NCBI GenBank assembly: GCA_023703535.1 | Contig: CP097967.1 | Coordinates: forward strand, 627,208-691,207 | Reading direction: 5' to 3' | Length of the DNA stretch: 64,000 nt | Source: SAR86 cluster bacterium | Lineage (GTDB): Bacteria; Pseudomonadota; Gammaproteobacteria; Magnimaribacterales; TMED112 | Part shown: piece by piece, positions 34,531 to 45,174 of the stretch | Layout of the letters: each line of letters starts with the position of its first letter | How positions within the stretch are numbered: the first letter of the stretch is position 1 | The notes under the pieces: generated by a model | What the model saw: only the letters and a program-made list of their open reading frames with translations | What the model was told of the DNA's origin: nothing | Database searches by the model: none | Program-made: the position numbers and the translations under genes

Positions 34531-37503
34531 TTAGAAACTATATGACACAGATGCTGTGACGTATTGCCCAACAATATCATAAGTATTCTGTGGAGTGTTA
34601 ATCTGTGGATCAACGAAACCAAAGAATGACTTGTAATATGGAGCCTCTTCGTCAAACACGTTAGTAATAGCTACGTTTACTCTTGTGTTGTCATCATACT
34701 GATATGAGACACTTGCATTGTGATAATAGAAATCTTCTATTGAATATGTATCCATAACGTCTTCTAATACGCCAGCTGGGAATGCTGCACCAGTATATGG
34801 GTTAGCTCCGCCATTAGCTACATCAAAGTAATTTAATGCATCTTCTGGAGCAGAAATACCACTCATAAATCTGGTTACCCAGTTAACTGTCCAATCACCT
34901 GAAGACCAAGTGAATAGGCCAGTAGATCTGTCTCTGTTGAAACATGACTCACCAAAGTCATAACATTGTCCAACATAGTCATCACTGACACCGGTAGCAT
35001 CAACTGTTGTATTTTCAACAAGGTGTGTCCACTGAAGTTGTACTCTTAAGTCACCACCAATGAATGGTAGGTCTGAGAAATCAGCAGTTGCAGACACATC
35101 GTATCCTTCATAGTGATCTAAAGAATTACTGTTTAAGTAAGCTGTTTCAACAGAAACAACGTCACCACCAGCAGGTCTTGAAATTCGACCACAGAAAGTA
35201 GGATCAGCGTTTACATAACACTGTAATAATGTGTTTTGCACACCAGAAGTTACCACTGCGTTTCCAACTTCAAGTTCGAAGTAGTCAGCAGCAATAGCAA
35301 CGTTATATTCTTCAATAAATTTAAATGAAGGTTGATAAACAAAACCATAAGTCATACTTGTTCCAGCTTCCGGAACGAGATCTGGGTTACCAACAACTAA
35401 TTGTAAAATTTGGTTATTAGAAGTAGACCATGTTGATGTATCAAGTCCTGCAAAAGCCGCACAGTTAGCTGTTAAAGCTGCTTGTGTAGCCGCATCTTGC
35501 AATGCAACATAGTTCTGCTCACAAACGTCAACATAGGTAGGGAATCCACCACCTCCACCGAAGAAGAGGTTTGAAATTGTAGGAGCCCTATATGATGTTG
35601 AGTCTGTTCCCCTAATGGTTAAGTCTTCAATAGGCTTCCAGTAAAGAGAAACCCTTTCAACATTGTCACCTTCGAAAGAATCAAATTCTGATTGTCTTGC
35701 AGCAAATTCAACTCTTAACTCTTCAGCTAAGAAAGTATCTGCTACTAAAGGAACCTGTACTTCGAAATAAGCATCCTCAGAAACATATCCACCTGAAGTA
35801 GATAGTCTTGGGTTACCAGATGACAAACCTGCTTCTGTTAATCCATCGACATTGTCTTCACCATAAAGGTCAAACTTGTCAAAACCAAATGCCATAGCAA
35901 CTGGTCCAGCTGGAAGATCAAAAAGCGTAACGTTACTCACGTTAAATGCGTATTCGTTTGCTTCTGTAAGAAGCTTGTCTTTTTTGTTATATCTTATGTA
36001 GTCTCCTGCAGCCTGAGTAATACTGTCTGGTCCAAACATATTAAGTGGAACACAGCCAAGCTTTCTTGCAAGAGCATCTGCACATCTATATTGTTGTCCA
36101 TCCGCACCAACAACACCTGCACCAAGTTCTGTATTAAGAGCTTGTTCAACTCTATACATATCGATGTAGTTTTTGGTTTGGTTTGGAGAATTAAATCTGT
36201 GGTAAACAGTATATGCTTCCCATGACGCACCATCTAAACCTAAGAAATCAAGATCACCTGAAACTCCAAGAACAATTCTTAAAGTATCAGCTTCTTGTGA
36301 GAATAATCTAGGACCAACGTCCAACATTCTCTTTCTGTAAGTGAAAGCTTCACCCAATGGGTTAAATGCGTTGTCAGCAGGAATTGTTAGACCATAAGTT
36401 ACCTGCGCACCAGCACCCATAGGAACTGGAGCCATTTGTAATGTTGATAGTCTCTTTGAGTACATAATGTTGTAATCAAAAGTAGCACCACCAAATAGGT
36501 CTGACTCATACTTACCATCAGTCATGAACTGATAGTTTTCTCTACCACCAAGTAACTGCATGTATTCACTATAGTTATACATACCTCTACCTGTTGCTGT
36601 CTCAGCATTATAACCAGCGTAGTCATACCAGTAGAAAGGAGATAGATCTCCACCTTTGGTATAAATAGTTTGTGAACCTGATGATGTGTAGAATCTACCA
36701 TTTGGAATAAATGTAGAAGCACCACATGAGGTCTGGTTATTACCTACGTTATCACCTTCATTACCATATCCTGAAATACCAAAATATTGGAAATAAAGAA
36801 TGTAGTCAGGCTCAAGCCTTGGACAGTAACTATATTCTCTTTCTGACATATTTAAGTCATCATTCTGATACCAACTAATAGCGGTTACATTGCTTGATCT
36901 TTCTCCTCTTGATCCATAAGCAAATGAAAATTCACTTGCATTTGCATCACCTTGAGCAGAAGAACCAAAAGAACCGTAAAATTCAGCACCTTCGAATTCT
37001 CTTAACTTAACGTTTACAACGCCAGAAACAGCATCTGATCCATAAACAGCAGCCGCACCATCTTTCAGAACCTCAACAGATTCGATCATAGCTAGTGGGA
37101 AAATTTGGAAGTCAACAGCGTTACCTGTACCGGTACCTGTTGGCGCCACTCTTCTGCCGTTTATCAAGGTTAATAATCTACCTGAGCCAGCACCCCTTAA
37201 GTTAACTTCTGTTGTACCAGAGTTTCCGTTATTCACAGATCTTTGGTTAGAAGCAAGGTTTGCTGAAGGTAATTCGATCAAGTAGTCACCGATATTATTT
37301 TTACCAGCGTCTCTGACTTGGTCGATGGTTATAACCTCAACTGGACCTACAGATTCGTAGTTGCTTGTTCTAGCAATCCTTGAACCTGTAACAACAACTT
37401 CCTCTACATCATCAGCTTCTTCGTCTTCTTCTTGCGCAAAAGTTACGAATGAGACTGACATCAATGTGAGCAAGCTCATTAAAAATTTAACATATGAATT
37501 CAT
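34531..37503 (-). CDS. TonB-dependent receptor (third)
   Basis: The 990-residue protein has a signal peptide (FLMSLLTLMSVSFVTFAQ), a TonB-box-like DVEEVVVTGSRIARTS, and a plug with NLRGAGSGRLLTLINGRRVA and ESVEVLKDGAAAVYGSDAVSG. Its barrel ends in the YVTASVSYSF outer-membrane signature. Paired Cys residues (for example QCYVNADPTFC) suggest extracellular loop disulfides. It transports an unknown ligand energised by TonB. GGAGGA lies just before the ATG. No catabolic partner sits next to it: gloB is convergent and fabI divergent, so it is probably a single-gene unit. Confidence 0.94.
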   Translation of the reverse strand: MNSYVKFLMSLLTLMSVSFVTFAQEEDEEADDVEEVVVTGSRIARTSNYESVGPVEVITIDQVRDAGKNNIGDYLIELPSANLASNQRSVNNGNSGTTEVNLRGAGSGRLLTLINGRRVAPTGTGTGNAVDFQIFPLAMIESVEVLKDGAAAVYGSDAVSGVVNVKLREFEGAEFYGSFGSSAQGDANASEFSFAYGSRGERSSNVTAISWYQNDDLNMSEREYSYCPRLEPDYILYFQYFGISGYGNEGDNVGNNQTSCGASTFIPNGRFYTSSGSQTIYTKGGDLSPFYWYDYAGYNAETATGRGMYNYSEYMQLLGGRENYQFMTDGKYESDLFGGATFDYNIMYSKRLSTLQMAPVPMGAGAQVTYGLTIPADNAFNPLGEAFTYRKRMLDVGPRLFSQEADTLRIVLGVSGDLDFLGLDGASWEAYTVYHRFNSPNQTKNYIDMYRVEQALNTELGAGVVGADGQQYRCADALARKLGCVPLNMFGPDSITQAAGDYIRYNKKDKLLTEANEYAFNVSNVTLFDLPAGPVAMAFGFDKFDLYGEDNVDGLTEAGLSSGNPRLSTSGGYVSEDAYFEVQVPLVADTFLAEELRVEFAARQSEFDSFEGDNVERVSLYWKPIEDLTIRGTDSTSYRAPTISNLFFGGGGGFPTYVDVCEQNYVALQDAATQAALTANCAAFAGLDTSTWSTSNNQILQLVVGNPDLVPEAGTSMTYGFVYQPSFKFIEEYNVAIAADYFELEVGNAVVTSGVQNTLLQCYVNADPTFCGRISRPAGGDVVSVETAYLNSNSLDHYEGYDVSATADFSDLPFIGGDLRVQLQWTHLVENTTVDATGVSDDYVGQCYDFGESCFNRDRSTGLFTWSSGDWTVNWVTRFMSGISAPEDALNYFDVANGGANPYTGAAFPAGVLEDVMDTYSIEDFYYHNASVSYQYDDNTRVNVAITNVFDEEAPYYKSFFGFVDPQINTPQNTYDIVGQYVTASVSYSF

Positions 37504-37691
37504 TACATCCTCCGAAAGAGTTCATTCATGTGTACTATTCTACAGTTTTTTCAACTCTGTCACATAGCTGAAAAGCTAAAAAAACAGTAAAAATAACACC
37601 TTTTGTGGTTTTTCCCCTTAAAAAACGTTGATTTAGGGTTTTTAGTGAAGATTTCAGGGTAAAAAAAAGAATTTAGCTTATAATCACCAAA

Positions 37692-38465
37692 ATGGTAAAA
37701 AACAAAAAAATTCTTATAGTTGGGCTGGCTAACAAATATTCTATAGCCTCATCTATAGCAAAATCTTTGCATGAAAATGGAGCAAAATTAGGGTTTAGCT
37801 ACCAAAATGAGAGATTTGAAAAATTTATTTCCACTTTTGCTAAGGAAAATGGTAACGGCTTTACTGAAATATGTGATCTTTCAAGTGATGTCGATATTAA
37901 AAAATTAATTGAAAGATGCGTGAATGAATGGGGGAAAATTGATGGAATTGTACATTCTGTAGGTTTTGCTCCTGCCGATCAAATTTCAGGAAGCATTGAA
38001 GAGTCTATTACAAGGGAAGGATTTGGAATTACACATGATATTAGCTCCTATAGCTTTGCTGGCTTGATTAAAGAAGCACACCCATTCATGTCTGAAAATT
38101 CGTCTATAGTCACACTGACTTACATAGGTTCACAAGAGGCAACGCCTAACTACAACGTAATGGGAATGGCAAAAGCAAGTCTAGAAGCAGGAGTTAGATA
38201 TTTCGCTTCAAGTCTTGGAAAGAAGGGAGTGAGAGTAAACTCTATTTCTGCTGGACCAATTAAGACACTTGCTGCTTCCGGGATAAAGGGATTCAAATCT
38301 ATGCTAAATAAATACGGTGAAGAAACACCTCTAGGAAGAAATATCTCAGCTGAAGAGGTAGGGAATACAGCAACCTTTTTGTTAAGTGATATGTCGAGCG
38401 GTATAACCGGACAAACTATCTATGTTGATGGTGGATACAATATCCAAGCTACTAAATTTGAGTAG
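37692..38465 (+). CDS. fabI: Enoyl-[acyl-carrier-protein] reductase (NADH)
   Basis: The 257-residue protein is an SDR-fold enzyme of the FabI type. It has the N-terminal LIVGLANKYSIASSIAKSLH nucleotide-binding loop, HSVGFAPADQISG, and the catalytic Tyr-x6-Lys (YNVMGMAKASLEAGVRYFA). It reduces trans-2-enoyl-ACP to acyl-ACP, the last step of each fatty-acid elongation cycle, and is the usual target of triclosan-like compounds. A TATAAT box at 37679-37684 ends only 7 bases before the ATG, so the mRNA may be nearly leaderless. The 3' end overlaps convergent ppiD by 14 bases. Confidence 0.95.
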   Translation: MVKNKKILIVGLANKYSIASSIAKSLHENGAKLGFSYQNERFEKFISTFAKENGNGFTEICDLSSDVDIKKLIERCVNEWGKIDGIVHSVGFAPADQISGSIEESITREGFGITHDISSYSFAGLIKEAHPFMSENSSIVTLTYIGSQEATPNYNVMGMAKASLEAGVRYFASSLGKKGVRVNSISAGPIKTLAASGIKGFKSMLNKYGEETPLGRNISAEEVGNTATFLLSDMSSGITGQTIYVDGGYNIQATKFE

Positions 38466-40305
38466 TATTGTTATTGATTTTTAAACTATCTTTTAAAGTG
38501 TAACTTTTCTGAAGCTCTTCAAGAAGGCTTTGAAATTTCAGGCCGTTACTTTCTAGAATAAAGCTTGCCCTCTCCTCTTCACTTATCCTATCAAGACTTC
38601 CAGGGTTTCTTTTAGTAATTTGAAAAATGAATAAATCAGTGCCAATTAATCTTTTTTGCACAACACCTATCTTGTCTGTAGTAAATAATTCAGCAACTTG
38701 ATTCTCAGAAAACAAAGAAGTAGATCTATCAATATCTAAAAATTGTTCAACTTCAACATTTTTTAAAGAAAATTTTGAAGCAAAAAATGTGTTAGATAAA
38801 TCGACCTCTTCATCGCTTGCAAAAATTTCTTCAATGTAAGCATCTTTCAACTTTGCCTCTAAAAGCTCTTGAGCTTTCTCTTTAACAGACGTAAATTCGT
38901 CCTGAAATGACTCTTGGATATCAGTAATAAAGGCTAAAATAAATTCATCGTCATCAACTTTTAAAATTTCTGACCAATTATTTAAATTTGCACCAAATAC
39001 AATATCCGCTATTTGTAAATTTGATAAATCTGTGTAAGTTTTGTCAGTATTAAGTTTGTTTGGTAAATTGTATAACTCTATGAAGGTTTCAAATGCAGCT
39101 GAACTCCCTTCAAAATTTTCTGAAATTTCGGTAATTTTTTCCTCAAATTTTATCTGTTTGATTTCATTCTCTAGGTCAGATTTTTTATCTTCATATGAGG
39201 CAATTTCAGTTGCATTAATTTCTGTAACATAAAGAAAATGTGCATTTGATTCATAAAAAATGGGTTCTGAATTTATCTCATTAACATTTAGAGAGCTTAT
39301 TCTGCTTTCAAAGGGTTCTGGAAAAATCTGACCATCAGTAAAGCCTAAGTCTCCGTCAGCTTCTTTTGTTCCATCATCTTCAGTAAATTTATTTACAAGT
39401 TCTGCAAACGTACTTGATTCGAAATTATTTGTAACTTCTTCCACTCTTGAATTAAATGCATCATCAGATTCATAGTTCTCTCTAATAATCATTATATGAG
39501 AGACTCTTTTTTCAGGTTTTGGTAATGAAGAAAGATATGCATCATAGCCAGCTGCAAACTCCTCTTCACTTATATCAAAATCAAAATTTTTAGATGAAAG
39601 GTTTATCTCATAAAAAGATCGTTTTTCAGGAACCAGAAATAAATTTGGGTTTTCTGAGTAATAAGAAATTAAGTCATCTTCAGATATTTCAAAATCATTT
39701 GCTACATTTTCTGAAGTTAAATTAACAAAAATCAAATCCCTTTTTTCAGTGACAAGTTTTAAGTATTCATCAATATCTTTGTCAAAACTATTGATCATTG
39801 AGCTAAGTAAATTTACAGAGAAATTAATTTTGAAGTCATTTGAAAAACTTCTCATTAATTCATTTTTAGATAAATTAAAATTGATTAGGTAATTTTTAAA
39901 CGCTTCCTGATCAAATTTTCCATCGACTTGAAATGATTCCACTTTAGAAAGTTCGTTTTCTATATAATTTTCTGGGACATCGATGCCTAGTTCATCGAAA
40001 AGTTTAATGATTGTATATCTCTCAATGAGTGAGTTTTTTGTGAGTTCCTCTACAGCATCAAAAAGAATAGGATTTGATAAATCTACACTTTGACCAAATT
40101 GATCTCTGAGAGTTGACTCTACCTGATTTCTTGTTGATATATATTCAGATTGGGAGATTTCATATTCTCCTATAGTTGCATAATTATTTTTAGTAAAAGT
40201 TTGCGTAAAGGTAGGGAGCCCCAAAAAAGCGAATGTTAGGGCAATAATACCTAAAAAAGAAAAGGCTACAATTCCTTGTAGCCTTTCCCGTAAAAAACTG
40301 ATCAC
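38452..40305 (-). CDS. ppiD: Periplasmic chaperone PpiD (SurA-N/parvulin, membrane-anchored)
   Basis: The 617-residue protein starts with FLRERLQGIVAFSFLGIIALTFAFLGLPTF, the single inner-membrane anchor typical of PpiD. A SurA-N-like chaperone region follows, then a parvulin-type segment around RVSHIMIIREN and GDLGFTDGQIFPEPFE near the middle, and a long acidic C-terminal region. It assists folding of outer-membrane and periplasmic proteins leaving the Sec translocon. In E. coli the parvulin domain is inactive. Its position after hupB in the clpP-clpX-lon-hupB-ppiD order is canonical. It ends inside the convergent fabI gene by 14 bases. Confidence 0.92.
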   Translation of the reverse strand: MISFLRERLQGIVAFSFLGIIALTFAFLGLPTFTQTFTKNNYATIGEYEISQSEYISTRNQVESTLRDQFGQSVDLSNPILFDAVEELTKNSLIERYTIIKLFDELGIDVPENYIENELSKVESFQVDGKFDQEAFKNYLINFNLSKNELMRSFSNDFKINFSVNLLSSMINSFDKDIDEYLKLVTEKRDLIFVNLTSENVANDFEISEDDLISYYSENPNLFLVPEKRSFYEINLSSKNFDFDISEEEFAAGYDAYLSSLPKPEKRVSHIMIIRENYESDDAFNSRVEEVTNNFESSTFAELVNKFTEDDGTKEADGDLGFTDGQIFPEPFESRISSLNVNEINSEPIFYESNAHFLYVTEINATEIASYEDKKSDLENEIKQIKFEEKITEISENFEGSSAAFETFIELYNLPNKLNTDKTYTDLSNLQIADIVFGANLNNWSEILKVDDDEFILAFITDIQESFQDEFTSVKEKAQELLEAKLKDAYIEEIFASDEEVDLSNTFFASKFSLKNVEVEQFLDIDRSTSLFSENQVAELFTTDKIGVVQKRLIGTDLFIFQITKRNPGSLDRISEEERASFILESNGLKFQSLLEELQKSYTLKDSLKINNNTTQI

Positions 40306-40323
40306 TCAGTTAAAAACTTTTAT

Positions 40324-40599
40324 TTAGTTAACAGCAGCTTTTAGTGCTTTACCTGCTTTAAACACAGGAACATTTGCTGCAGGAATGTGAATCTTTTGTG
40401 AAGGATTCTGCGGGTTAATCCCGTCCCTTGCAGCTCTGTGTCTAACAGAAAAGGTACCAAAGCCTACTAATGAGACAGAGCCACCTTTTGCAAGTTCTCC
40501 ACTCACAGCATCTACTATTACATCAAGTGCTTTTGCAGCGTCGACTTTTGTGCTGCCAGTCTGACCGGCAATCACTTCAATTAAATCAGCCTTATTCAT
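40324..40599 (-). CDS. hupB: DNA-binding protein HU
   Basis: The 91-residue protein is a standard HU/IHF-fold protein. It opens with MNKADLIEVIAGQTGSTK, contains the GFGTFSVRHRAARDG block with the DNA-binding arm, and the NPQNPSQKIHIPAANVPVFKAGKALK tip and tail region is intact. It bends and compacts DNA as a nucleoid protein. A GAGGAG site precedes the ATG. The 165-base gap to lon holds its probable own promoter and a CCTGTTACAGG palindrome (40618-40630 area) in the leader. The order lon-hupB-ppiD is conserved in gammaproteobacteria. Confidence 0.96.
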   Translation of the reverse strand: MNKADLIEVIAGQTGSTKVDAAKALDVIVDAVSGELAKGGSVSLVGFGTFSVRHRAARDGINPQNPSQKIHIPAANVPVFKAGKALKAAVN

Positions 40600-40764
40600 A
40601 AGTTCTCCTCAAAATGCCCTGTTACAGGCTTTTTATAACATTAGACCTTAAAAATTAATAAATCAAGCATTAGTTAAAAAATATTTAAGTTTTATTATCG
40701 GCGTATTATTTGACTTTTTCGGGATTTAATTGTGGCCTTACAAAAATCTATAGAGGAAAAAAAT

Positions 40765-43083
40765 TTATTTTACTAGAGCTTTCTCCAGCACCTCTTCAAT
40801 TTTTTTCACTGGAATAATTTTCAAGTTTTTCAAAATATTTTTTTCAACTTTTTCTAAGTCGCCAACATTTTCTTTTGGAATTATTACATTTGTTATGCCT
40901 GATCTTTTTGCTGCAATAAGTTTTTCTTTTAAACCACCAATTTTTAGAACTTTGCCTCCTAGAGTTATTTCGCCAGTCATTGCTAAATTTCCTTTTACTT
41001 TTTTATTAAGGACCACTGATGATATTGCCGTGCACATTGTTATACCTGCGCTGGGCCCATCTTTGGGAGTTGCTCCCTCAGGAACGTGAATGTGTAAATC
41101 ATGCTTTTCAAAGAAATCATTTTTAATTTGCGCATCATTAGAAATATTTTTTACAACAGTAAGTGCAGCCTGTATCGACTCTTGCATAACATCTCCGAGT
41201 GAACCTGTTTTTGTAACCCTACCTTTCCCCTTTGTTAAGGCTGCCTCAATTTTTAACAGCTCCCCTCCGACAGATGTCCAGGCCAAACCATTTACCTGTC
41301 CAAGAGAGTTTTGATTTTCCAACTGGCCAAAGTCAAATAATTCTGGTCCTAAAATATTTCTTACAACTCTGTTATCAATATTCTTTGAAGTTTTTGATCC
41401 TAATGAAATTTCTTTTACTTTTTTTCGACATATTTTATTAAGCTCTCTATCTAAACTTCTTACTCCAGCTTCTCTGGTGTAGTTCCTTATAATTTTTAAA
41501 ATTGAATTATCACTAAATATTAGCTCATCATTTTTAAGCCCGTTCTTGGACAAATTTCTTGGAACTAAATAATTTTTTGCGATATTTAATTTTTCATCCT
41601 CTATGTAACCAGGAAGTCTGATTATTTCCATTCTATCTAAAAGAGCAGGTGGTATGTTTAATGAGTTTGCAGTACATATAAACATTACTTCTGATAGATC
41701 GTAATCAACCTCTAAATAATGATCATTGAAAGTATTATTTTGTTCAGGATCAAGAACCTCTAACAATGCAGATGACGGATCTCCCCTATGATCCATTCCA
41801 ACTTTATCAATTTCATCGAATAAGAATAATGGATTTTTTACTTTTGTTTTTGAAAGTTTTTGGATAAGTTTTCCAGGCATTGATCCAATATATGTTTTTC
41901 TATGTCCTCTTATTTCAGCCTCATCTCTTACTCCTCCTAATGAAAGCCTTATGAATTCTCTGTTAACTGATCTGGCAATAGATTCACCTAATGATGTTTT
42001 ACCAACTCCTGGCGGCCCCACAAAACAAAGTACTGGAGCTTTCATTTTTTTCACTCTTTTTTGCACTGCTAAATACTCAAGTATTCTCTCTTTAACTTCC
42101 TTAAGACCATAGTGATCCTGATCAAGAACTTCTTTTGCTTTTGTTAAATCAAGATTAATTTTGGTTCTCTTGCTCCACGGAACTTCTAACAAAGTATCAA
42201 TATATGTTCTTACAACTGTTGCCTCTGCTGACATTGGAGACATTTGTTTTAACTTAGAAAATTCTGAATTAATTTTTTCTAGTGCTTCTTTTGATAATTT
42301 TGTTTCTTCGATTTTCTTCTGCAGTTCTTCTAATTCGTTTTTTTCATCACTTATGTCACCTAATTCTTTTTGTGCAGCTTTGATTTGTTCATTTAAAAAA
42401 TATTCCTTTTGAGATTTTTCCATTTGTTTCTTAACTCTTCCTCTGATTCTATGTTCAACTTCAATAAGCTCTATTTGAGCTTCAAGCAATCCTGAAAGAG
42501 CCTCACCTCTTTCTGAAGGATTTTCTTTTTCTAAAATCATTTGCTTATCTTTAACTGATAGATGAATGTTGGAGGCAATGACATCAACTGCTTTTGATAA
42601 ATTTGCCATTGATTGAACTTGGTTAATTATTTCATGGGAAACTTTTCTTGAAACCGAAACAAACTCAGTAAATTGATTTTTAATTGTTGCAAGAAGGTCT
42701 TGCTCATACTTAGAGTCTTCTACAAGCTCTTCAATTTTTTCAATTTCAGCAAAGTATCCTTTGTCAGTTGTTATTTTATTAAGCTTTGCTCTTTGAAGTC
42801 CCTCAACAAGAATTTTCACGGTGCCATCAGGTAATTTTATCATTTGAAGAAGAGTGGATATTGTTCCTATTTCTGGTAAATCTTTTAATTGTGGAGATTC
42901 ATTTCCAGGTGATTTTTGGGCTACAAGAAAGATTTTTTTGTTTGTTCTCAATGCATCCTCTAAAGAAAAAATCGATTTTTCTCTTCCAACAAACAAGGTA
43001 GAAACTGTATTTGGAAAAATAACAACATCCCTTAATGGAATCATTGGCATTTTTAATTTTAATTTTAAATCTTCAGCTGCCAT
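40765..43083 (-). CDS. lon: ATP-dependent protease Lon
   Basis: The 772-residue protein has the full Lon layout. An N-terminal substrate-binding domain begins MIPLRDVVIFPNTVSTLFVG, followed by a coiled region, an AAA+ module with GPPGVGKTSLG near residue 350 and LFLFDEIDKVG, and a C-terminal protease domain. The catalytic Ser is in KDGPSAGITM near residue 675 and the Lys in LKEKLIAAKRSG. It degrades misfolded and regulatory proteins in the cytosol. Its ATG is 1 base from the clpX stop, so clpP-clpX-lon form one tight operon. Confidence 0.97.
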   Translation of the reverse strand: MAAEDLKLKLKMPMIPLRDVVIFPNTVSTLFVGREKSIFSLEDALRTNKKIFLVAQKSPGNESPQLKDLPEIGTISTLLQMIKLPDGTVKILVEGLQRAKLNKITTDKGYFAEIEKIEELVEDSKYEQDLLATIKNQFTEFVSVSRKVSHEIINQVQSMANLSKAVDVIASNIHLSVKDKQMILEKENPSERGEALSGLLEAQIELIEVEHRIRGRVKKQMEKSQKEYFLNEQIKAAQKELGDISDEKNELEELQKKIEETKLSKEALEKINSEFSKLKQMSPMSAEATVVRTYIDTLLEVPWSKRTKINLDLTKAKEVLDQDHYGLKEVKERILEYLAVQKRVKKMKAPVLCFVGPPGVGKTSLGESIARSVNREFIRLSLGGVRDEAEIRGHRKTYIGSMPGKLIQKLSKTKVKNPLFLFDEIDKVGMDHRGDPSSALLEVLDPEQNNTFNDHYLEVDYDLSEVMFICTANSLNIPPALLDRMEIIRLPGYIEDEKLNIAKNYLVPRNLSKNGLKNDELIFSDNSILKIIRNYTREAGVRSLDRELNKICRKKVKEISLGSKTSKNIDNRVVRNILGPELFDFGQLENQNSLGQVNGLAWTSVGGELLKIEAALTKGKGRVTKTGSLGDVMQESIQAALTVVKNISNDAQIKNDFFEKHDLHIHVPEGATPKDGPSAGITMCTAISSVVLNKKVKGNLAMTGEITLGGKVLKIGGLKEKLIAAKRSGITNVIIPKENVGDLEKVEKNILKNLKIIPVKKIEEVLEKALVK

Positions 43084-44316
43084 TTAGTTAGCAATTTTTT
43101 TTCTGAGAAGTTTTAGAGGTTGCTCTTTGTTTTTCACAACATTTTCATCCACAACAACTTTCTCTATATTTTTTTCTGAAGGGAAATTAAACATTGAATC
43201 TTGCAAAATCTCCTCAAAGATTGCTCTTAAAGCTCTGGCTCCTGATGCGCTAGCTTTTGCTTCTCTTGCAATTTGTTTGAATGCACCATCGGTAAATTCC
43301 AAAGTTATGTTGTCTAACTTGAAAAGATATTTAAATTGATCAGTGATTGAATTTTTTGTTTCAGACATAACTTTTACTAGCTCACTCTCAGATAATTCTT
43401 CAAGAGCGGCTACAACTGGGAACCTACCAATAAATTCTGGAATAAGACCATATTTATTTAGATCTTGTGATTTAGCCTCTTTGAAAAGTGATCCCTTTAC
43501 TTCATCAGAAAGTTTTTGAATATTTGAGTTGAAACCTATTGTATTGTCAGAGACTCTTTTTTGGATTTGTTCCTCTAATCCATTAAATGCTCCTCCACAA
43601 ATAAATAAGATATCCTTTGTATCTACTTGCAAGAACTCCTGTTGTGGATGCTTTCTTCCTCCTTGAGGTGGAATAGATGCAATCGAACCTTCAATAATTT
43701 TTAATAGCGCTTGCTGAACTCCCTCCCCTGAAACATCTCTTGTAATAGAGACGTTCTCACCTTTCTTTGAAATTTTATCTATTTCATCTATGTAAACAAT
43801 GCCCCTCTGTGCTTTTTCGACATCATATTCAGCGTTTTGAAGAAGCTTCTGTATTATATTTTCAACATCTTCCCCGACATAACCTGCTTCTGTTAAGGAT
43901 GTCGCGTCAGCTATTGCAAATGGCACATCTAAATATTTAGCAAGAGTTTGTGCTAGAAGTGTTTTTCCACTTCCTGTTGGACCTAACAAAAGAACATTAC
44001 TTTTTTGGACTTCAACTCCGTCCCCATTATCTTTTGAGGATATTCTTTTATAGTGATTGTATACAGCAACAGATAATTTTTTCTTTGCATCATCTTGTCC
44101 GACTATAATCTCATCAAGGTAGTCAAAAATTTCTCTGGGTTTATTGATAGAAAAGTCATCGACCTTTTTCTCTTTCTCCTCAACGTCAAGTATGTCATTG
44201 CAAAGATCTACGCATTCATTACAAATGTATGTATTAGGGCCGGCAATTAGTTTTTTTACTTTTGATTGAGATTTACCACAAAATGAGCAATTTAATTTTG
44301 ATTTGTCTTTTTCCAT
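43084..44316 (-). CDS. clpX: ATP-dependent Clp protease ATPase subunit ClpX
   Basis: The 410-residue protein has an N-terminal zinc-binding domain with Cys10, Cys13, Cys32 and Cys35, then an AAA+ module with Walker [13 protein letters not shown], Walker [11 protein letters not shown], and the GYVGEDVEN pore loop. A ClpP-binding IGF-type loop is recognisable as NTIGFNSN. It unfolds tagged proteins and feeds them to ClpP. It is 2 bases downstream of clpP and directly adjacent to lon. Nothing in length or motifs is unusual. Confidence 0.97.
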   Translation of the reverse strand: MEKDKSKLNCSFCGKSQSKVKKLIAGPNTYICNECVDLCNDILDVEEKEKKVDDFSINKPREIFDYLDEIIVGQDDAKKKLSVAVYNHYKRISSKDNGDGVEVQKSNVLLLGPTGSGKTLLAQTLAKYLDVPFAIADATSLTEAGYVGEDVENIIQKLLQNAEYDVEKAQRGIVYIDEIDKISKKGENVSITRDVSGEGVQQALLKIIEGSIASIPPQGGRKHPQQEFLQVDTKDILFICGGAFNGLEEQIQKRVSDNTIGFNSNIQKLSDEVKGSLFKEAKSQDLNKYGLIPEFIGRFPVVAALEELSESELVKVMSETKNSITDQFKYLFKLDNITLEFTDGAFKQIAREAKASASGARALRAIFEEILQDSMFNFPSEKNIEKVVVDENVVKNKEQPLKLLRKKIAN

Positions 44317-44318
44317 TT

Positions 44319-44912
44319 TTACTTTCTCTCAGTTAAGACTTCATCAACAAGACCATATTTAACTGCTTCTTCAGCGTTCATAAAATAATCTCTCTCTGTA
44401 TCAGAAGCAATTTTTTTAAGCGATTGATTAGTTTTTTCTGCAAGAATTTTATTTAATTTCTCTTTGAGGGTAAGTATTTCTTTTGCCTGTATTTCTATAT
44501 CTGTTGCTTGACCCCTTGCTCCACCAAGTGGCTGATGGATCATTACTCTGCTATTCGGTAATGCGAATCTTTTTCCCTTAGCCCCACATGAAAGAAGAAC
44601 TGCCCCCATACTCGCCGCCTGTCCAAAGCAAACTGTTGAAACATCACACTTTAAATAATTCATAGTATCTAATATTGACAGCCCTGAAGTAATGACCCCT
44701 CCAGGTGAATTTATGTACATAAAGATATCTTTTTTTGGGTCTTCGGACTCTAAAAAAAGAAGTTGGGCAACAACTAAATTGGCAACATAGTCATCTATAC
44801 CGCCTACAATAAATATTATTCTATCTTTAAGTAGTCTTGAAAAAATATCAAAGGCTCTTTCTCCTCTGGAAGTTTGTTCAACGACCATTGGTACTAAATT
44901 ATTTTTAAACAT
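44319..44912 (-). CDS. clpP: ATP-dependent Clp protease proteolytic subunit
   Basis: The 197-residue serine protease has the catalytic triad Ser101 ([11 protein letters not shown]), His126 ([13 protein letters not shown]) and Asp175 (DTERDYFM), and the YINSPGG oxyanion region. Tetradecamers of ClpP form the proteolytic chamber used by ClpX. It is the first gene of the clpP-clpX-lon series. Upstream of it, where trigger factor (tig) normally lies in gammaproteobacteria, there is only 124 bases of AT-rich DNA and then tRNA-His. Confidence 0.97.
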   Translation of the reverse strand: MFKNNLVPMVVEQTSRGERAFDIFSRLLKDRIIFIVGGIDDYVANLVVAQLLFLESEDPKKDIFMYINSPGGVITSGLSILDTMNYLKCDVSTVCFGQAASMGAVLLSCGAKGKRFALPNSRVMIHQPLGGARGQATDIEIQAKEILTLKEKLNKILAEKTNQSLKKIASDTERDYFMNAEEAVKYGLVDEVLTERK

Positions 44913-45036
44913 ACTTAAAATATAGGGAACTTTAGTAAAAAATCAATAATTTAGCTAAAAAAGTGAAAAACTCATAACAAATATTAAAGAACTTGACGTA
45001 AATAACCAAAAACTTGATTTAAATCTTCTTGGTTAA

Positions 45037-45114
45037 TGGGGTGGACGAAGGGGGTTGAACCCTCGACCTCCGGTGCCACAAACCGGCGCTCTAACCAACT
45101 GAGCTACGCCCACC
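45037..45114 (-). tRNA. tRNA-His (GTG)
   Basis: The minus strand gives a cloverleaf with acceptor GTGGGCG/CGTCCAC preceded by the extra G(-1) that is specific to histidine tRNA and faces C73. The anticodon arm is CCGGT-TTGTGGC-ACCGG with anticodon GTG, and the CCA end is encoded. It sits between clpP and gdhA. The short open frame crossing it is only a translation of the tRNA. Confidence 0.96.
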
Positions 45115-45174
45115 ATATTTTTATGATATTTCGGAAAAAAAATTATATCATTATGCGTTGAAGGGGGTAAGTAT

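Noticed and set aside
37504..37691. Terminator or small gene between the third TonB receptor and fabI
   Set aside because: T-runs and A-runs are present but no stable GC stem or conserved small frame was found.
40895..43087. Several plus-strand open frames across lon
   Set aside because: They are shadows of the minus-strand lon frame, which carries complete AAA+ and protease motifs.
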